Origin: Aldehydirespirator sp965221215
GTDB lineage: Bacteria; Actinomycetota; Acidimicrobiia; Acidimicrobiales; Aldehydirespiratoraceae
Direction of reading: 5' to 3'
DNA length: 64,000 nucleotides
NCBI GenBank assembly: GCA_965221215.1
Contig: OZ244872.1
Span: 1,426,001 to 1,490,000, forward strand
Position 1 is the stretch's first letter. Each line of letters opens with the position of its first letter. The notes under the pieces were generated by a model. The model saw only the letters and a list, made by a program, of their open reading frames with translations, was not told the DNA's origin and made no database searches. Below are positions 31,582-39,804 of the stretch, in pieces. The translations under genes were made by a program, and so were the position numbers.

Positions 31582-33330
31582 GCGCTCGCCCGGCGTGGTG
31601 TTCATCTCGGCGGGGAGCCGCAGCTGGCGCAGGGCGTACTCGGCGATCTTGCGCACCGTCGGCGCGGCCAGCTTCCCGCCCGATATGCGCTCGCCGGTGG
31701 GCTGGTCGATGATCACCAGCACCACTAGCACCGGGCCGTCGTCGTTGCTCACCACGCCTGCGAAAGTGGCGGTGTGATGGCGCCCGACCAGCTCGTTGCG
31801 CTCGTTCACGCACTCGTACCCCACGTCGCAGGGCTGCCAGGCCGTGCCGGTCTTGCCGGCCATGGTGAACCCCTCCACATGGGCCTGTTGCCCGGTCCCC
31901 TCCTGCACCACCGCCGTCAGCATCCGCATCAGCACCGCAGCCACATCTCCGCTGAGCACCTGCACCGGCTCGTCGCCGGCCTCGGGGTCGTCGGCGATCA
32001 GCTTCAGCGGCACCAGCACCCCGCCGTTGGCGATCGTGTTGTAGGCCTGGAGGACTTGCAGCGGGGTGGCGGCCAGGCCCTGGCCGATGGCCATGTTGGG
32101 CAGGCTCAGGCCGTTCCACTGGCTCAGGGGTGCCAGGATCCCCTTGGACTCGCCCTTGAAGTCGAGAGCGGTGCGGTCGCCGAAGCCGAACGACCGCATG
32201 GTCCGGTACAGCCTCTCGGCGCCGGCCAGCTGCGCCATCTTGATGGTGCCGATGTTGGACGACCGGGCCACTATCTCGGTGGGGGTCCACTGCGTGTCCG
32301 GGTGGGTGGGAGTGTCCACGAAGCGGTGCTCCCAAATCTCGAGGTACGACGGCACGTCGATGGGCACATGCTCGGCCACTGCCCCGCTCGACAGGGCGGC
32401 GGCCGCGGTGACCGGCTTGAACACCGATCCCGGCTCGTAGCTCCAGGTGGCGGCCAGATTGTGGCGGGTGCAGTCGACGATCCCGTTGGCGCCCCGGGCC
32501 ACGTTGGCCATGGCGACGATCTCGCCGGTGGCCGGCAGCGCCACCAGGGCCACACCCGAGGAGGCGCCGGCGTCGGCCACGGCCTCCAGCATCATCGACT
32601 CGGCCTGATACTGCACGTTGCGGTCCAGGGTCAAGGTGATGTCTTGCCCCTCAGTGGGCGCGATCACCTCCTCGAGCCCACCGGGGATGGTGGTGCCGTC
32701 CACGCCGACTTCCTTCATCACCCGGCCCGGAACGCCCGACAGGTGCTCGTCGTGGCTCTCCTCGATGCCGCTCATGCCCACATGGTCGATGTTGACCCGC
32801 CCGACGGCGGCCAGCGCAGAGCACTCGCCGTTGGGATGCTCGCGCCGCGGCTCGGCGATGACCCTGATCCCGTCGATGCCCAGCCCGGCGACCTGTTCGC
32901 CGACCTCGGCGTCGATCTGGCGAGCCACGTAGCGAAAGGCGACTCCCTCGCCCTGCAGCGCGTCGAGCAGGGACTGGGCGGTGATGCCCATCACCTCGGC
33001 AAGGGCGTCGGCAGCGGCTCGGGGATCGGCGATCAGCCGGGGGTCCGACACCACCGTGGCCGCCGGCAGCGACAGGGCGATAGTGCGCCCGTTGCGGTCG
33101 AACATCGTCCCTCGGGGCGCGGGCACGATGATCTCGCCCAGCGGGTTCGACACCTCCTCGAGAACCCGCGGGTCGGGAGTGGCCTGCACATCGACTATGC
33201 GGTAGACGAGCCCTCCCAGCGCCAGCGCCAGCACCACCAGCACCGTCACCACCCGGCCGCGTCCCACCAGCGGCAGCGGCGCGGCCCGATGGCGGGTCGG
33301 CGCCCTCGAGTGCGGCCGGGTCGACTTCAT
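31528..33330 (-). CDS. ftsI: Penicillin-binding protein FtsI/PBP3-type transpeptidase
   Basis: 600 aa. One N-terminal membrane helix (VVTVLVVLALALGGLVYRIV) precedes the dimerisation domain. The transpeptidase motifs are GSVFK (active Ser and Lys), SSN and KTGTA. A Pro/Ala-rich tail closes the protein. It cross-links septal peptidoglycan with FtsW. The start overlaps ftsL. The 3' end is part of the duplicated junction with murE. Confidence 0.95.
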   Translation of the reverse strand: MKSTRPHSRAPTRHRAAPLPLVGRGRVVTVLVVLALALGGLVYRIVDVQATPDPRVLEEVSNPLGEIIVPAPRGTMFDRNGRTIALSLPAATVVSDPRLIADPRAAADALAEVMGITAQSLLDALQGEGVAFRYVARQIDAEVGEQVAGLGIDGIRVIAEPRREHPNGECSALAAVGRVNIDHVGMSGIEESHDEHLSGVPGRVMKEVGVDGTTIPGGLEEVIAPTEGQDITLTLDRNVQYQAESMMLEAVADAGASSGVALVALPATGEIVAMANVARGANGIVDCTRHNLAATWSYEPGSVFKPVTAAAALSSGAVAEHVPIDVPSYLEIWEHRFVDTPTHPDTQWTPTEIVARSSNIGTIKMAQLAGAERLYRTMRSFGFGDRTALDFKGESKGILAPLSQWNGLSLPNMAIGQGLAATPLQVLQAYNTIANGGVLVPLKLIADDPEAGDEPVQVLSGDVAAVLMRMLTAVVQEGTGQQAHVEGFTMAGKTGTAWQPCDVGYECVNERNELVGRHHTATFAGVVSNDDGPVLVVLVIIDQPTGERISGGKLAAPTVRKIAEYALRQLRLPAEMNTTPGERRRAEPASAAPAVEPAGP

Positions 33331-33806
33331 CGGGGCGACTCTGAGGGAGCCGAAGCTCCGACGGCTGCGACTGCCGCCTCCGGAGGGGTCCAGCCCGAAG
33401 CGGCGAGATGGAACGGGTCGGCGCCCGGCGGGGGAAGACGGTCGGGGCCGAGCGGGGTGAGCACGGCCAGCGCGGCGGCGGGGACGAGACCGGCGGACTG
33501 CGCCTGCTCGGCCAGGCCCTCCGGCGAATCGAGATAGGCAACCTCGGCCTGCAGCTGGTCGATCCGCTCGTAGCGCTGCTGGTTCAGCTCGATCAGGTCA
33601 TCGAGCGAGGCCTGGTTCTCGACCAGCACCGCGTGCAGGGCGGCGAGGGCCAGGCACACCGCGAACAGCCCCAGAGCGGCGGTGGTGCCGATGCCGCCGA
33701 TGGAGCGGCGCGGCGCCCGCGGCGCCGGGGCGACCCGCAGGTTTGGCGACCGTTCGGGTCTCGAAGCGGGTCGCGGGGAGGCCTGCCGCTGAGGCTGAGG
33801 CGCCAT
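33327..33806 (-). CDS. ftsL: FtsL-like cell division protein
   Basis: 159 aa. A Pro/Arg-rich cytoplasmic part of about 40 residues precedes one membrane helix (TTAALGLFAVCLALAALHAVL) and a short leucine-zipper-like coil (ASLDDLIELNQQRYERIDQLQAEVAYL). A Pro/Ala-rich tail follows. Size, topology and place between rsmH and ftsI identify FtsL; sequence conservation in the family is low. Confidence 0.85.
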   Translation of the reverse strand: MAPQPQRQASPRPASRPERSPNLRVAPAPRAPRRSIGGIGTTAALGLFAVCLALAALHAVLVENQASLDDLIELNQQRYERIDQLQAEVAYLDSPEGLAEQAQSAGLVPAAALAVLTPLGPDRLPPPGADPFHLAASGWTPPEAAVAAVGASAPSESPR

Positions 33807-33829
33807 GAGACATCCCCTCGCTCGGCTGC

Positions 33830-34780
33830 TCAGACCGGTTGGCTCGAAGGCAGGCGCTCAAGCGCTCGCAGCCGCGCCGCGCTGGCACGGTGGTTGGCGG
33901 TCAGCTCCGCTTCGGTCGGGGTGCGGGCCCGCCGTCCCAGCAGCCGCACGGCGGCTTCGTTGCCGGGCGCCGGCGGCAGGCCCGGCCGCGGCGGCGGGGA
34001 CTCCCCCGCGGCCCGCCTGAACACTGACTTCACGATTCGGTCCTCGCCGGAGTGGTACGACAGCACTGCGACGCGCCCCAAAGCGACGAGACGACCGATG
34101 GCCGCGGTCAGGGCCGTCTCAAGGATCTCGAGCTCGCGGTTGACTTCGATGCGCAGGGCCTGGAAGGTTCGCCGGGCGGGGTGGGAGCGACGGCGGGCCG
34201 GGGCGGGAACGGCCTCGGCCACTGCTCGTGCCAGCTGCGCGGTGGTGGCGAGGGGTCGTCGGGACACGATGGCCGCGGCGATGCGTCGGGCCTGGCGCTC
34301 ATCGGCGTTGCGGCGCAGGATGGCGGCCAGAGTGTGCTCATCGGCGTGATTGACGATGTCGGCTGCGGTCACCTCTGCGCCCGGGTCCATCCGCATGTCG
34401 AGCGGGCCGTCGAGGCGATAGCTGAAGCCGCGCTCGGGCCGGTCGAGCTGGGCGGAGCTGACCCCGAGGTCGAACAGACAGGCGGAGATCCACCGCTGCC
34501 CGAGCTCATCGAGCACGTCGCCGAGCGCGTCGAAGCGGCCATGGCGCAGGACAACCCTGTCGCCGTAGCCCGCGAGACGGTCGGCCGCGGCCTGCAGGGC
34601 GTCGGGGTCGCGGTCCAGGCCGATCAGGCTCAGGTGCGGAGCGCTTGCCAGCAGAGCCTCGGCATGGCCGCCTCCTCCCACGGTGGCATCGACAACCACG
34701 CCGTCGGGGGCTTCGGCCAGCACCTCCACAACCTCGCGGCACATGACCGGCCGGTGGTAGGGGCCCGAGCCCTCCGTCAT
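33830..34780 (-). CDS. rsmH: 16S rRNA m4C1402 methyltransferase
   Basis: 316 aa from ATG 34780. HRPVMCREVVEVL, VVDATVGGGGHAEALL (SAM loop), FDLGVSSAQLDRPERGFSYRLDGPLDMRMDP and VLSYHSGEDRIVK are RsmH/MraW signatures. It methylates C1402 of 16S rRNA. The ATG overlaps the stop of a candidate 105-aa frame; the gap to mraZ is unusually long (337 bp). Confidence 0.96.
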   Translation of the reverse strand: MTEGSGPYHRPVMCREVVEVLAEAPDGVVVDATVGGGGHAEALLASAPHLSLIGLDRDPDALQAAADRLAGYGDRVVLRHGRFDALGDVLDELGQRWISACLFDLGVSSAQLDRPERGFSYRLDGPLDMRMDPGAEVTAADIVNHADEHTLAAILRRNADERQARRIAAAIVSRRPLATTAQLARAVAEAVPAPARRRSHPARRTFQALRIEVNRELEILETALTAAIGRLVALGRVAVLSYHSGEDRIVKSVFRRAAGESPPPRPGLPPAPGNEAAVRLLGRRARTPTEAELTANHRASAARLRALERLPSSQPV

Positions 34781-35094
34781 GTCGGGCGGGCCGACCGACC
34801 GAGCGGTAGTGCGGTTGGGGTCGGTGTGGGCGGCGCTGGTGGGGCCGGGCGCTTCCCGGCCATCTGCAGTTCCCCGACCGACGGCGCACGTCGGGATTTC
34901 TCCCCCGATCGAGCTAATGGCAAGCGGGCGGAGTACGGGTCTTCCATTTGCCAATCGGGGAACTGCACATGACCGGGCCGCGCTTCGATGGCTGCCGCGG
35001 TGCGGGTATGGGGGTCGGTATGGGTCTTGGAGTCGGTATGGGGTCTGGGGTCGGCGTGGGTCTTGGAGTCGGTATGGGCGGTTGGTTCGCTCAC
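34777..35094 (-). CDS. Candidate 105-aa frame between mraZ and rsmH, repeat-rich
   Basis: A GTG-initiated frame of 105 codons that ends in the ATGA of rsmH. The first 30 residues are hexapeptide repeats (HTDSKT, HADPRP, HTDSKT, HTDPHT) encoded by four 18-bp repeats. The remainder is Pro/Arg-rich and ends in a PTPT stretch. There is no recognised domain and no clear ribosome site. The overlap with rsmH favours a real coupled frame, but it could be chance. Confidence 0.3.
   Translation of the reverse strand: MSEPTAHTDSKTHADPRPHTDSKTHTDPHTRTAAAIEARPGHVQFPDWQMEDPYSARLPLARSGEKSRRAPSVGELQMAGKRPAPPAPPTPTPTALPLGRSARPT
34865..34967. repeat. Inverted repeat in the mraZ-rsmH gap
   Basis: TGCAGTTCCCCGA (34865-34877) is the exact complement of TCGGGGAACTGCA (34955-34967); the arms continue a few bases further with mismatches. 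The loop is 77 nt. In the mraZ-rsmH transcript it could form a long hairpin. Confidence 0.6.
35014..35085. repeat. 18-bp tandem repeat, four units
   Basis: GTCGGTATGGGTCTTGGA and close variants begin at 35014, 35032, 35050 and 35068. The period is exact and in phase with the overlapping 105-codon frame. Confidence 0.85.
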
Positions 35095-35117
35095 GGGACT
35101 GAGATGGGAGCGCGCCG

Positions 35118-35576
35118 TTAGGCACTGGCGATCCCCCTTCCATGAGTGATGGCTTCGGCGAGGCGCTCGGTGCCCACCGACTGGACCTCGGCCCACCGGT
35201 CGGGGCTCCAGATCTCGATGCGGCGGATCATGCCGGTGACGATCACCTTGCGCTCGAGTCCGGCCGCGGCCCGCAGATGCGGCAGGATCCGCATGCGCCC
35301 CTGGCCGTCGGGCACCACGAAGTCGGCTTGGGCGGCGAAGCTCCGCAGCGCGTTGATGTCCACCTCCTCGGCGCCCACCTGCGACCGGAGCTGCTCGGCG
35401 GTGTCGGCGAACTCGTCCACCGGGAGGATCCCCACGCAGGAGTCGAGCGCGGTGACATAGGCCCCCGCAGCCAGCTGGCCGCGAAAACCCGAGGGGAGGA
35501 TGAGCCGGCCCTTGCCGTCGAGAGTGTGCTCGTGTACGCCGACGAACAGAGCACGAGGGGCAGTCACGGCCGTCAC
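35118..35576 (-). CDS. mraZ: Transcriptional regulator MraZ
   Basis: 152 aa. Two AbrB-like MraZ domains: HEHTLDGKGRLILPSGFR and DFVVPDGQGRMRILPHLR. MraZ binds repeated GTGG-type boxes in its own promoter and controls the dcw operon. The start used is GTG 35576; a GTG nine bases further in would give a shorter N-terminus. Phased boxes that fit MraZ lie at the promoter. Confidence 0.95.
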   Translation of the reverse strand: MTAVTAPRALFVGVHEHTLDGKGRLILPSGFRGQLAAGAYVTALDSCVGILPVDEFADTAEQLRSQVGAEEVDINALRSFAAQADFVVPDGQGRMRILPHLRAAAGLERKVIVTGMIRRIEIWSPDRWAEVQSVGTERLAEAITHGRGIASA

Positions 35577-35642
35577 TCACGCCCTTGCACCGCAACAGGG
35601 GCCTACGACTGATCCACGCCGAGCCGAAGCCCTCTGCGATGC

Positions 35643-35679
35643 GTCCACGAGGACTCCCAAATACTCCACAGCGATCCAC
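35643..35679 (-). promoter_or_regulatory. Four phased MraZ boxes
   Basis: On the minus strand GTGGAT (35679-35674), GTGGAG (35669-35664), TGGGAG (35659-35654) and GTGGAC (35648-35643) are spaced 10, 10 and 11 bp apart, on one face of the helix. The first overlaps the end of the -10. This is the layout known for MraZ operators. Confidence 0.65.
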
Positions 35680-35705
35680 TATACACCTTTTTGCACCACC
35701 CGCAA
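35678..35705 (-). promoter_or_regulatory. dcw operon promoter (PmraZ)
   Basis: TTGCGG (35705-35700), a 16-nt spacer and TATAGT (35683-35678) on the minus strand. The transcription start falls within the MraZ boxes, giving a leader of about 95 nt before mraZ. Confidence 0.6.
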
Positions 35706-35720
35706 GCATTGCTCTGCCAA

Positions 35721-35856
35721 GAGGGCGCGCAAATAGGTGAGAGCCAGTCGCGTCGCAGCGGGGCCATTCCCGCTCTTGTTCGCTGCGCTCACGGGCCGCT
35801 CGGGCCACGGCCTCGCCCGTATGGGCCGGACTCGCTCGCCTATTCGCTCGGCCTCT
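35721..35856 (+). repeat. Dispersed repeat, full-length copy (copy 5)
   Basis: A 136-bp reference copy: GAGGGCGCGCAAATAGGTGA at the left end, then the GTCGCGTCGCAGCGGGG part, ATTCCCGCTCTTGTTCGC, ACGGGCCGCTCGGGCCACGG, GCCCGTATGGGCCGGA and GCTCGGCCTCT at the right end. ACGGGC and GCCCGT can pair across about 30 nt. It lies between the mraZ promoter and the gene ending at 35934. I see nothing else in 35857-35933. Confidence 0.9.
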
Positions 35857-35933
35857 AGGAGCAAGGGCCATTGGCAGGGCGCGTCGGGCCGCTGCCTGCC
35901 GAGTCGGGGCGCCGAGAGGCGGCGCCGCTCGTG

Positions 35934-36632
35934 TCAGGTCCCGGCGTGCAGAGTCCGCAGCAGGGCTTCGGTCAGATCGGCCTCGGTGGCCGGGATGGCG
36001 CCGCAGCGTGCAGCCATCACTTGCCGACCGGCAGCCCGAACGTCGGGTGCCACGTCGAGCAGGTCAAGCTCGTCGAGGTCGCGATCGCCCCTGGTCTCCA
36101 GCCGGGCCGCAGTCTGAATCCGGGCCCGCCGGCGGCTGCGGCGCTGGCTGACCCCCACTACCTTGAGGCCGCCCGCGAACACCTCGCCGGAGCCGCGGCC
36201 GGCGAAACACACCAGCTTCCCCCAGCGGTCGGCCTCGAGGCGGCCCGAGTGCACCGATACCGGCTCGGTGACGAAGGGTTCGATTGCATCTGCCCAGAGT
36301 TCGCCCACCCATTGCACGGCCCGGGCCACATCGTCGGCCCAGAGGGGATCGGCAACCGGCACATAGAAGTCAACCCAGACTTGGCCGCCGACACGCAGCA
36401 AGACCGCTCCCCCGCCGCTGCGGCGCCGCACCACCTCCGCACCCGCGGCCGCGGCCCGGCGCGAGTCGGCGACATCGAGCCCTTGCGTGCTTCCCAGTAC
36501 CAGAGCAGGCTCGGTGACGGTGTGGATCCTGGCCAGGCGCTCCGAAGCCTCTGGGGGCTCGGCCGCCTCGAGCAGGTACGAGACCGGGCCCTGCAGGCGC
36601 TCCGTCGTCCACCGGCGAGCACCGGCGCTCAC
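35934..36632 (-). CDS. Lipoate/biotin-protein ligase-like protein (LplA/LipM fold)
   Basis: 232 aa from GTG 36632, overlapping the HNH gene stop as GTGA. VVRRRSGGGAVLL is the lipoate ligase signature, VWVDFYVP and GRLEADRWGKLVCFAGRGSGEVFAGGLKVVGVSQRR follow, with the catalytic Lys expected in the GLKVVG block. It probably transfers lipoate, octanoate or a related acyl group to a carrier. Which reaction it performs cannot be told. Confidence 0.85.
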   Translation of the reverse strand: MSAGARRWTTERLQGPVSYLLEAAEPPEASERLARIHTVTEPALVLGSTQGLDVADSRRAAAAGAEVVRRRSGGGAVLLRVGGQVWVDFYVPVADPLWADDVARAVQWVGELWADAIEPFVTEPVSVHSGRLEADRWGKLVCFAGRGSGEVFAGGLKVVGVSQRRSRRRARIQTAARLETRGDRDLDELDLLDVAPDVRAAGRQVMAARCGAIPATEADLTEALLRTLHAGT

Positions 36633-37141
36633 GCGGTTCGAAGACCTCCCCGAGGCTGCAGGTAGGCGGTCCAGGCCTCGGGAACGACGCCGGCGGCGAT
36701 CTCGACCCAGGTCGAAGGCGACGGCGGCTCGGGCCGGCGCCTCAGCCGCATGCCGCTCTCGCTGGGCAGGCGGTCCCGCTTCTTGGTGTTGCAGCGCCGA
36801 CAGGCCGCCACCACGTTCTCCCAGGTGTGCATCCCGCCGCGGCTGCGGGGCACCACATGGTCCATGGTCTCGGCCCGGTCGCCGCAGTACTGGCAGCAGT
36901 CGCGGTCGCGGGCGAACACCGCCCGCCGGTTCGGGGAGCGGTGCCGGGGACGGGGCACGCTCACGTAGTGGCTCAGACGCACCACCGAGGGCACCTCCAC
37001 CGACCACCGCTCGGACCGGAAGGCCCGTCCCGTGGCGTGCAGCATCTCGACCTTCTGGGCCAGCACCAGGCACACGGCGCGACGAGCGCTCACCACCGCC
37101 AGCGGCTCGAAAGTCGCGTTGAGCACGAGTACCCCAGACAT
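36629..37141 (-). CDS. HNH endonuclease
   Basis: 170 aa from ATG 37141 (MSGVLVLNATFEPLAVV), the usual N-terminus of this common actinobacterial family. FARDRDCCQYCG, MDHVVPRSRGG and NVVAACRRCNTKK form the HNH zinc-finger nuclease core. It is not part of an obvious defence locus and may have a housekeeping DNA role. The frame extends upstream to 37279 through a dispersed repeat, which is not taken as coding. Confidence 0.9.
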   Translation of the reverse strand: MSGVLVLNATFEPLAVVSARRAVCLVLAQKVEMLHATGRAFRSERWSVEVPSVVRLSHYVSVPRPRHRSPNRRAVFARDRDCCQYCGDRAETMDHVVPRSRGGMHTWENVVAACRRCNTKKRDRLPSESGMRLRRRPEPPSPSTWVEIAAGVVPEAWTAYLQPRGGLRTA

Positions 37142-37225
37142 CGGGGGCAGGCTAACCGCGTTCGCCCCCACAGGCCGAGGGCCGTGTCGTTGTGATCGTC
37201 CGGCCCGCCAGCCCCGATCGCCCTC

Positions 37226-37289
37226 AGAGGCCGAGCTTGCGAGGCCGTGGCCCGAGCGGCCCGTGAGCGCAGCGAACAAGAGCGGGAAA
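37226..37289 (-). repeat. Dispersed repeat (copy 6)
   Basis: AGAGGCCGAGC to AACAAGAGCGGGAAAT, lying between the HNH gene start and the stop codon of the small gene at 37290, which it touches. Confidence 0.85.
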
Positions 37290-37619
37290 TCAGGAAACCG
37301 AGCGGTTGCGGGCCCGGCACCACTGCAACCAGACGATTATGTCGTCGGGCGACGGCGGAACCTGGGAATCGCCGTACATGGTCTCCGACCTGAAGCGGGC
37401 CAGCTCGCCGGTGGGCAGCGGCACGAACGGGGGACGGCGCCACCAGCGGCTGGGAGCGAAGCGGGTCGCCTGCACCAGGGCCGTCGGCCACAGCCGGGGC
37501 CGCGTCGCCACAGCCCGAACCGCCCGTGCCACCGATTTGGCAGCGAACGCGGCACCCACGCCGCGAAAGCCTAGGGCAGGCTCAATCGAGCGCGGAGCCC
37601 GGCAGACCGCGGGGGTCAT
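37290..37619 (-). CDS. Small conserved actinobacterial-type protein of unknown function
   Basis: 109 aa, basic. The block RPRLWPTALVQATRF, then WWRRPPFVPLP, RFRSETMYGD and PSPDDIIVWLQWCR resembles a small hypothetical protein seen near dcw or lipoate genes in Actinobacteria, as I remember it; I cannot name the family. It is divergent from the moxR operon with 33 bp between starts. The stop codon touches a dispersed repeat. Confidence 0.65.
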   Translation of the reverse strand: MTPAVCRAPRSIEPALGFRGVGAAFAAKSVARAVRAVATRPRLWPTALVQATRFAPSRWWRRPPFVPLPTGELARFRSETMYGDSQVPPSPDDIIVWLQWCRARNRSVS

Positions 37620-37652
37620 TCCCGCGGATACGGCGGATATGTACGCTGCGGC

Positions 37653-38609
37653 GTGATGGGAAGATTCGACGAGCAGTTCAAGCTCATTCACCACAACATC
37701 GAGCAGGCCGTGAAGGGCAAAGGCGAAGTGATCGAGCTGCTGATCCTCGCCTTGGTGTGCGGGGGCCACGTTCTCATCGAGGACGTCCCCGGCGTGGGCA
37801 AGACCACCCTCGGCAAGGCGCTGGCCCGCAGCGTCGAGGTCAGCTTCGGCCGGGTCCAGTTCACTCCCGACCTGCTGCCGGTCGACATCACCGGAACGTC
37901 GGTGTTCAACCGGGCCAGCGGAACATTCGAGTTCCGGCCCGGACCGGTGTTCTCCAACATCGTTCTGGCCGACGAGATCAACCGGGCCTCCCCCAAGGCC
38001 CAGTCGGCGCTGCTGGAGGCCATGGGCGAGCAGCAGGTCACGCTCGACGGGGTGACCAGGCGCCTGGAGCCGCCGTTCACGGTCATCGCCACCCAGAACC
38101 CGCTGGAGTACGAGGGCACGTACCCGCTGCCGGAGAGCCAGATGGACCGATTCCTCATGCGCCTCCAGGTCGGCTACCCCGACCGGGGCTCCGAGGACTC
38201 GATCCTGGTGGCCCGGGGCGCCCAGGAGCCCGTCGACCTGATCGAGCCGGTCGCCGACGCGGCCGTGGTGCGGTGGATGTCCGACCAGCTTGAGCAGGTT
38301 CACGTGTCGGGTCCGCTGCGCTCCTACCTGCTCGACGTGGCCGCCGCCACCCGCCGCCATCCCGGCCTGGCGCTGGGCCTGTCGCCCCGAGGGGTGCTGG
38401 CCGTGCTGCGGTTGGCGCGGGCCAGGGCCGCGGCGGCGAGCCGCGACTACGTGACCCCCGACGACATCAAGGCGCTGGCCCCGGCTGTGCTGCCGCACCG
38501 GCTGCTGCCCAAACCCGACAGCCGGGTGCGGGGCGTGCAGTCCAGCGACATCGTCACCGAGATAATCGACTCAGTGCCCATGCCCCGCCAAAGAGCGCGC
38601 GCCGTCTAG
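37653..38609 (+). CDS. MoxR-type AAA+ ATPase
   Basis: 318 aa (GTG 37653; an ATG follows as codon 2). Walker A is EDVPGVGKTTL, Walker B LADEINRASPKAQSALLEAM, and sensor 1 ATQNPLEYEGTYPLPESQMDRF. The first gene of a MoxR-DUF58-transglutaminase operon; MoxR ATPases act as chaperones for assembly of partner membrane or metal-site proteins. TACGCT 8 nt before the ATG is a possible -10 for a nearly leaderless transcript. The TAG stop is followed by the edge of a dispersed repeat. Confidence 0.93.
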   Translation: MMGRFDEQFKLIHHNIEQAVKGKGEVIELLILALVCGGHVLIEDVPGVGKTTLGKALARSVEVSFGRVQFTPDLLPVDITGTSVFNRASGTFEFRPGPVFSNIVLADEINRASPKAQSALLEAMGEQQVTLDGVTRRLEPPFTVIATQNPLEYEGTYPLPESQMDRFLMRLQVGYPDRGSEDSILVARGAQEPVDLIEPVADAAVVRWMSDQLEQVHVSGPLRSYLLDVAAATRRHPGLALGLSPRGVLAVLRLARARAAAASRDYVTPDDIKALAPAVLPHRLLPKPDSRVRGVQSSDIVTEIIDSVPMPRQRARAV

Positions 38610-38629
38610 AGGCCGAGCGAGCGGGTAGG
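38608..38629 (-). repeat. Dispersed repeat remnant (copy 7)
   Basis: Only the AGAGGCCGAGCGA end is present, directly after the moxR stop. It lies in the 31-bp gap before the DUF58 gene. Confidence 0.6.
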
Positions 38630-38640
38630 GAGCGCTTGAC

Positions 38641-39804
38641 ATGCCGACCCCGGTCGGCTGGAGGCTGCTGGGAGGCGGGATCGCCGCGGTCGTCGCCGGG
38701 CGGGTCTTCTCCATCGGCGAGCTCTACGTGGTCGGCTTCACCGCCGCGGCGGCGGTGGTGCTGGCCCTGGCCGTGCGACTCGTCCACCCGTCGCGGCTGT
38801 CGATCAGGCGCCGGGTCTCGTCGACGATGGTGGCTGTATCAGATCCGCTGGACGTGGATCTGGAGGTGACGAACCGGGCCCGACTGACGTCGCCGACCGT
38901 GCGGGTCGCCGAAGCGGTCACCATGGGCACAGAGGTGCAGTGCAGCGTCGCGCCGCTGCCGGCCGGCGCCGCCGCCACACGGCGCTATCGGCTACAGCCC
39001 GCCCGCAGGGGCATCCTGGAGATCGGACCGACGCAGCTCGCCGATGTGGACGGCTTGGGCCTGGCCCGCCGACGGCGCCTCGTCGAGAACCGGACCCGGG
39101 TGGTGGTGCATCCGCCAGTCGAGCGGCTGGCCCCGCCGCGCTTGCCCGTGGGCGGCGACCTGTCGCTGCCCCTCGACTCGCGTCGCCGGCTTCTGGGACT
39201 CTCCAGCGAGGAGTTCGATGTACTGCGCCCCTATGCCGAGGGCGACGACCCCCGCCACATCCATTGGCACTCCACAGCCCGGCTCGACGAGTTCATGGTG
39301 CGCCGGTTCCAGCCCTCCCGTCCGGGCCGGCTCACGGTGGTGGTCGACACCCGCCCGCCCGGCGATCGGGCCGCGGTGCAGGATCGCACCACATCGGTGG
39401 CCGCTTCGGTTGTGTGCGCGGTGCTCGGCAACGGCGACGAGGCTCAGATCCTCACCACCGACGGCCGGGGCACCGCCATCCTCGCCCACCGTCACGACAT
39501 CGGCGCCGCCCTGGAGTTCCTGGCTGTGCTGGAGGGCGGGCGACCCACCATCGACATCGAGACAATCGACAGCGCTTCGGTGGTGGTGGCGGTCACCGCC
39601 TCTCCGGAGGCAATCGACGACGAGAACGCCCGCCACGGGCTGGCCCAGCGCCTCGGCGCCCGGCTGGTCATCACCCACGGCGACGTCGCCTCGCCCGCCG
39701 CGGGCACAGAGGGCGGCTGGATACACCTGACCGGCCCCGACCAGCTTCGGGGCCTGTGGCCGCTGGCCTCGCTGACGGGCCGCCGGGCGTCGGTTCCGGC
39801 ATGA
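38641..39804 (+). CDS. DUF58 protein, vWA-like membrane partner of MoxR
   Basis: 387 aa. Two hydrophobic segments near the N-terminus are followed by a beta-rich region (DPLDVDLEVTNRARL) and the DUF58 core YAEGDDPRHIHWHSTARLDEFMVRRF. DUF58 proteins are found with MoxR ATPases and may carry a von Willebrand A-like fold. The stop overlaps the next ATG. Confidence 0.9.
   Translation: MPTPVGWRLLGGGIAAVVAGRVFSIGELYVVGFTAAAAVVLALAVRLVHPSRLSIRRRVSSTMVAVSDPLDVDLEVTNRARLTSPTVRVAEAVTMGTEVQCSVAPLPAGAAATRRYRLQPARRGILEIGPTQLADVDGLGLARRRRLVENRTRVVVHPPVERLAPPRLPVGGDLSLPLDSRRRLLGLSSEEFDVLRPYAEGDDPRHIHWHSTARLDEFMVRRFQPSRPGRLTVVVDTRPPGDRAAVQDRTTSVAASVVCAVLGNGDEAQILTTDGRGTAILAHRHDIGAALEFLAVLEGGRPTIDIETIDSASVVVAVTASPEAIDDENARHGLAQRLGARLVITHGDVASPAAGTEGGWIHLTGPDQLRGLWPLASLTGRRASVPA

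Noticed and set aside
25119..31712. Hidden murF on the opposite strand or in another frame of the dcw cluster
   Set aside because: The long frames here are shadows; none shows a Mur ligase ATP loop apart from murC, murD and murE.
35721..35856. Reading the dispersed repeat as a small gene or as N-terminal extensions of neighbouring genes
   Set aside because: The frames through different copies encode different peptides and break in other copies; family homology of the neighbours starts after the repeat. Only the queG insert and the C-terminal tails are accepted as translated.
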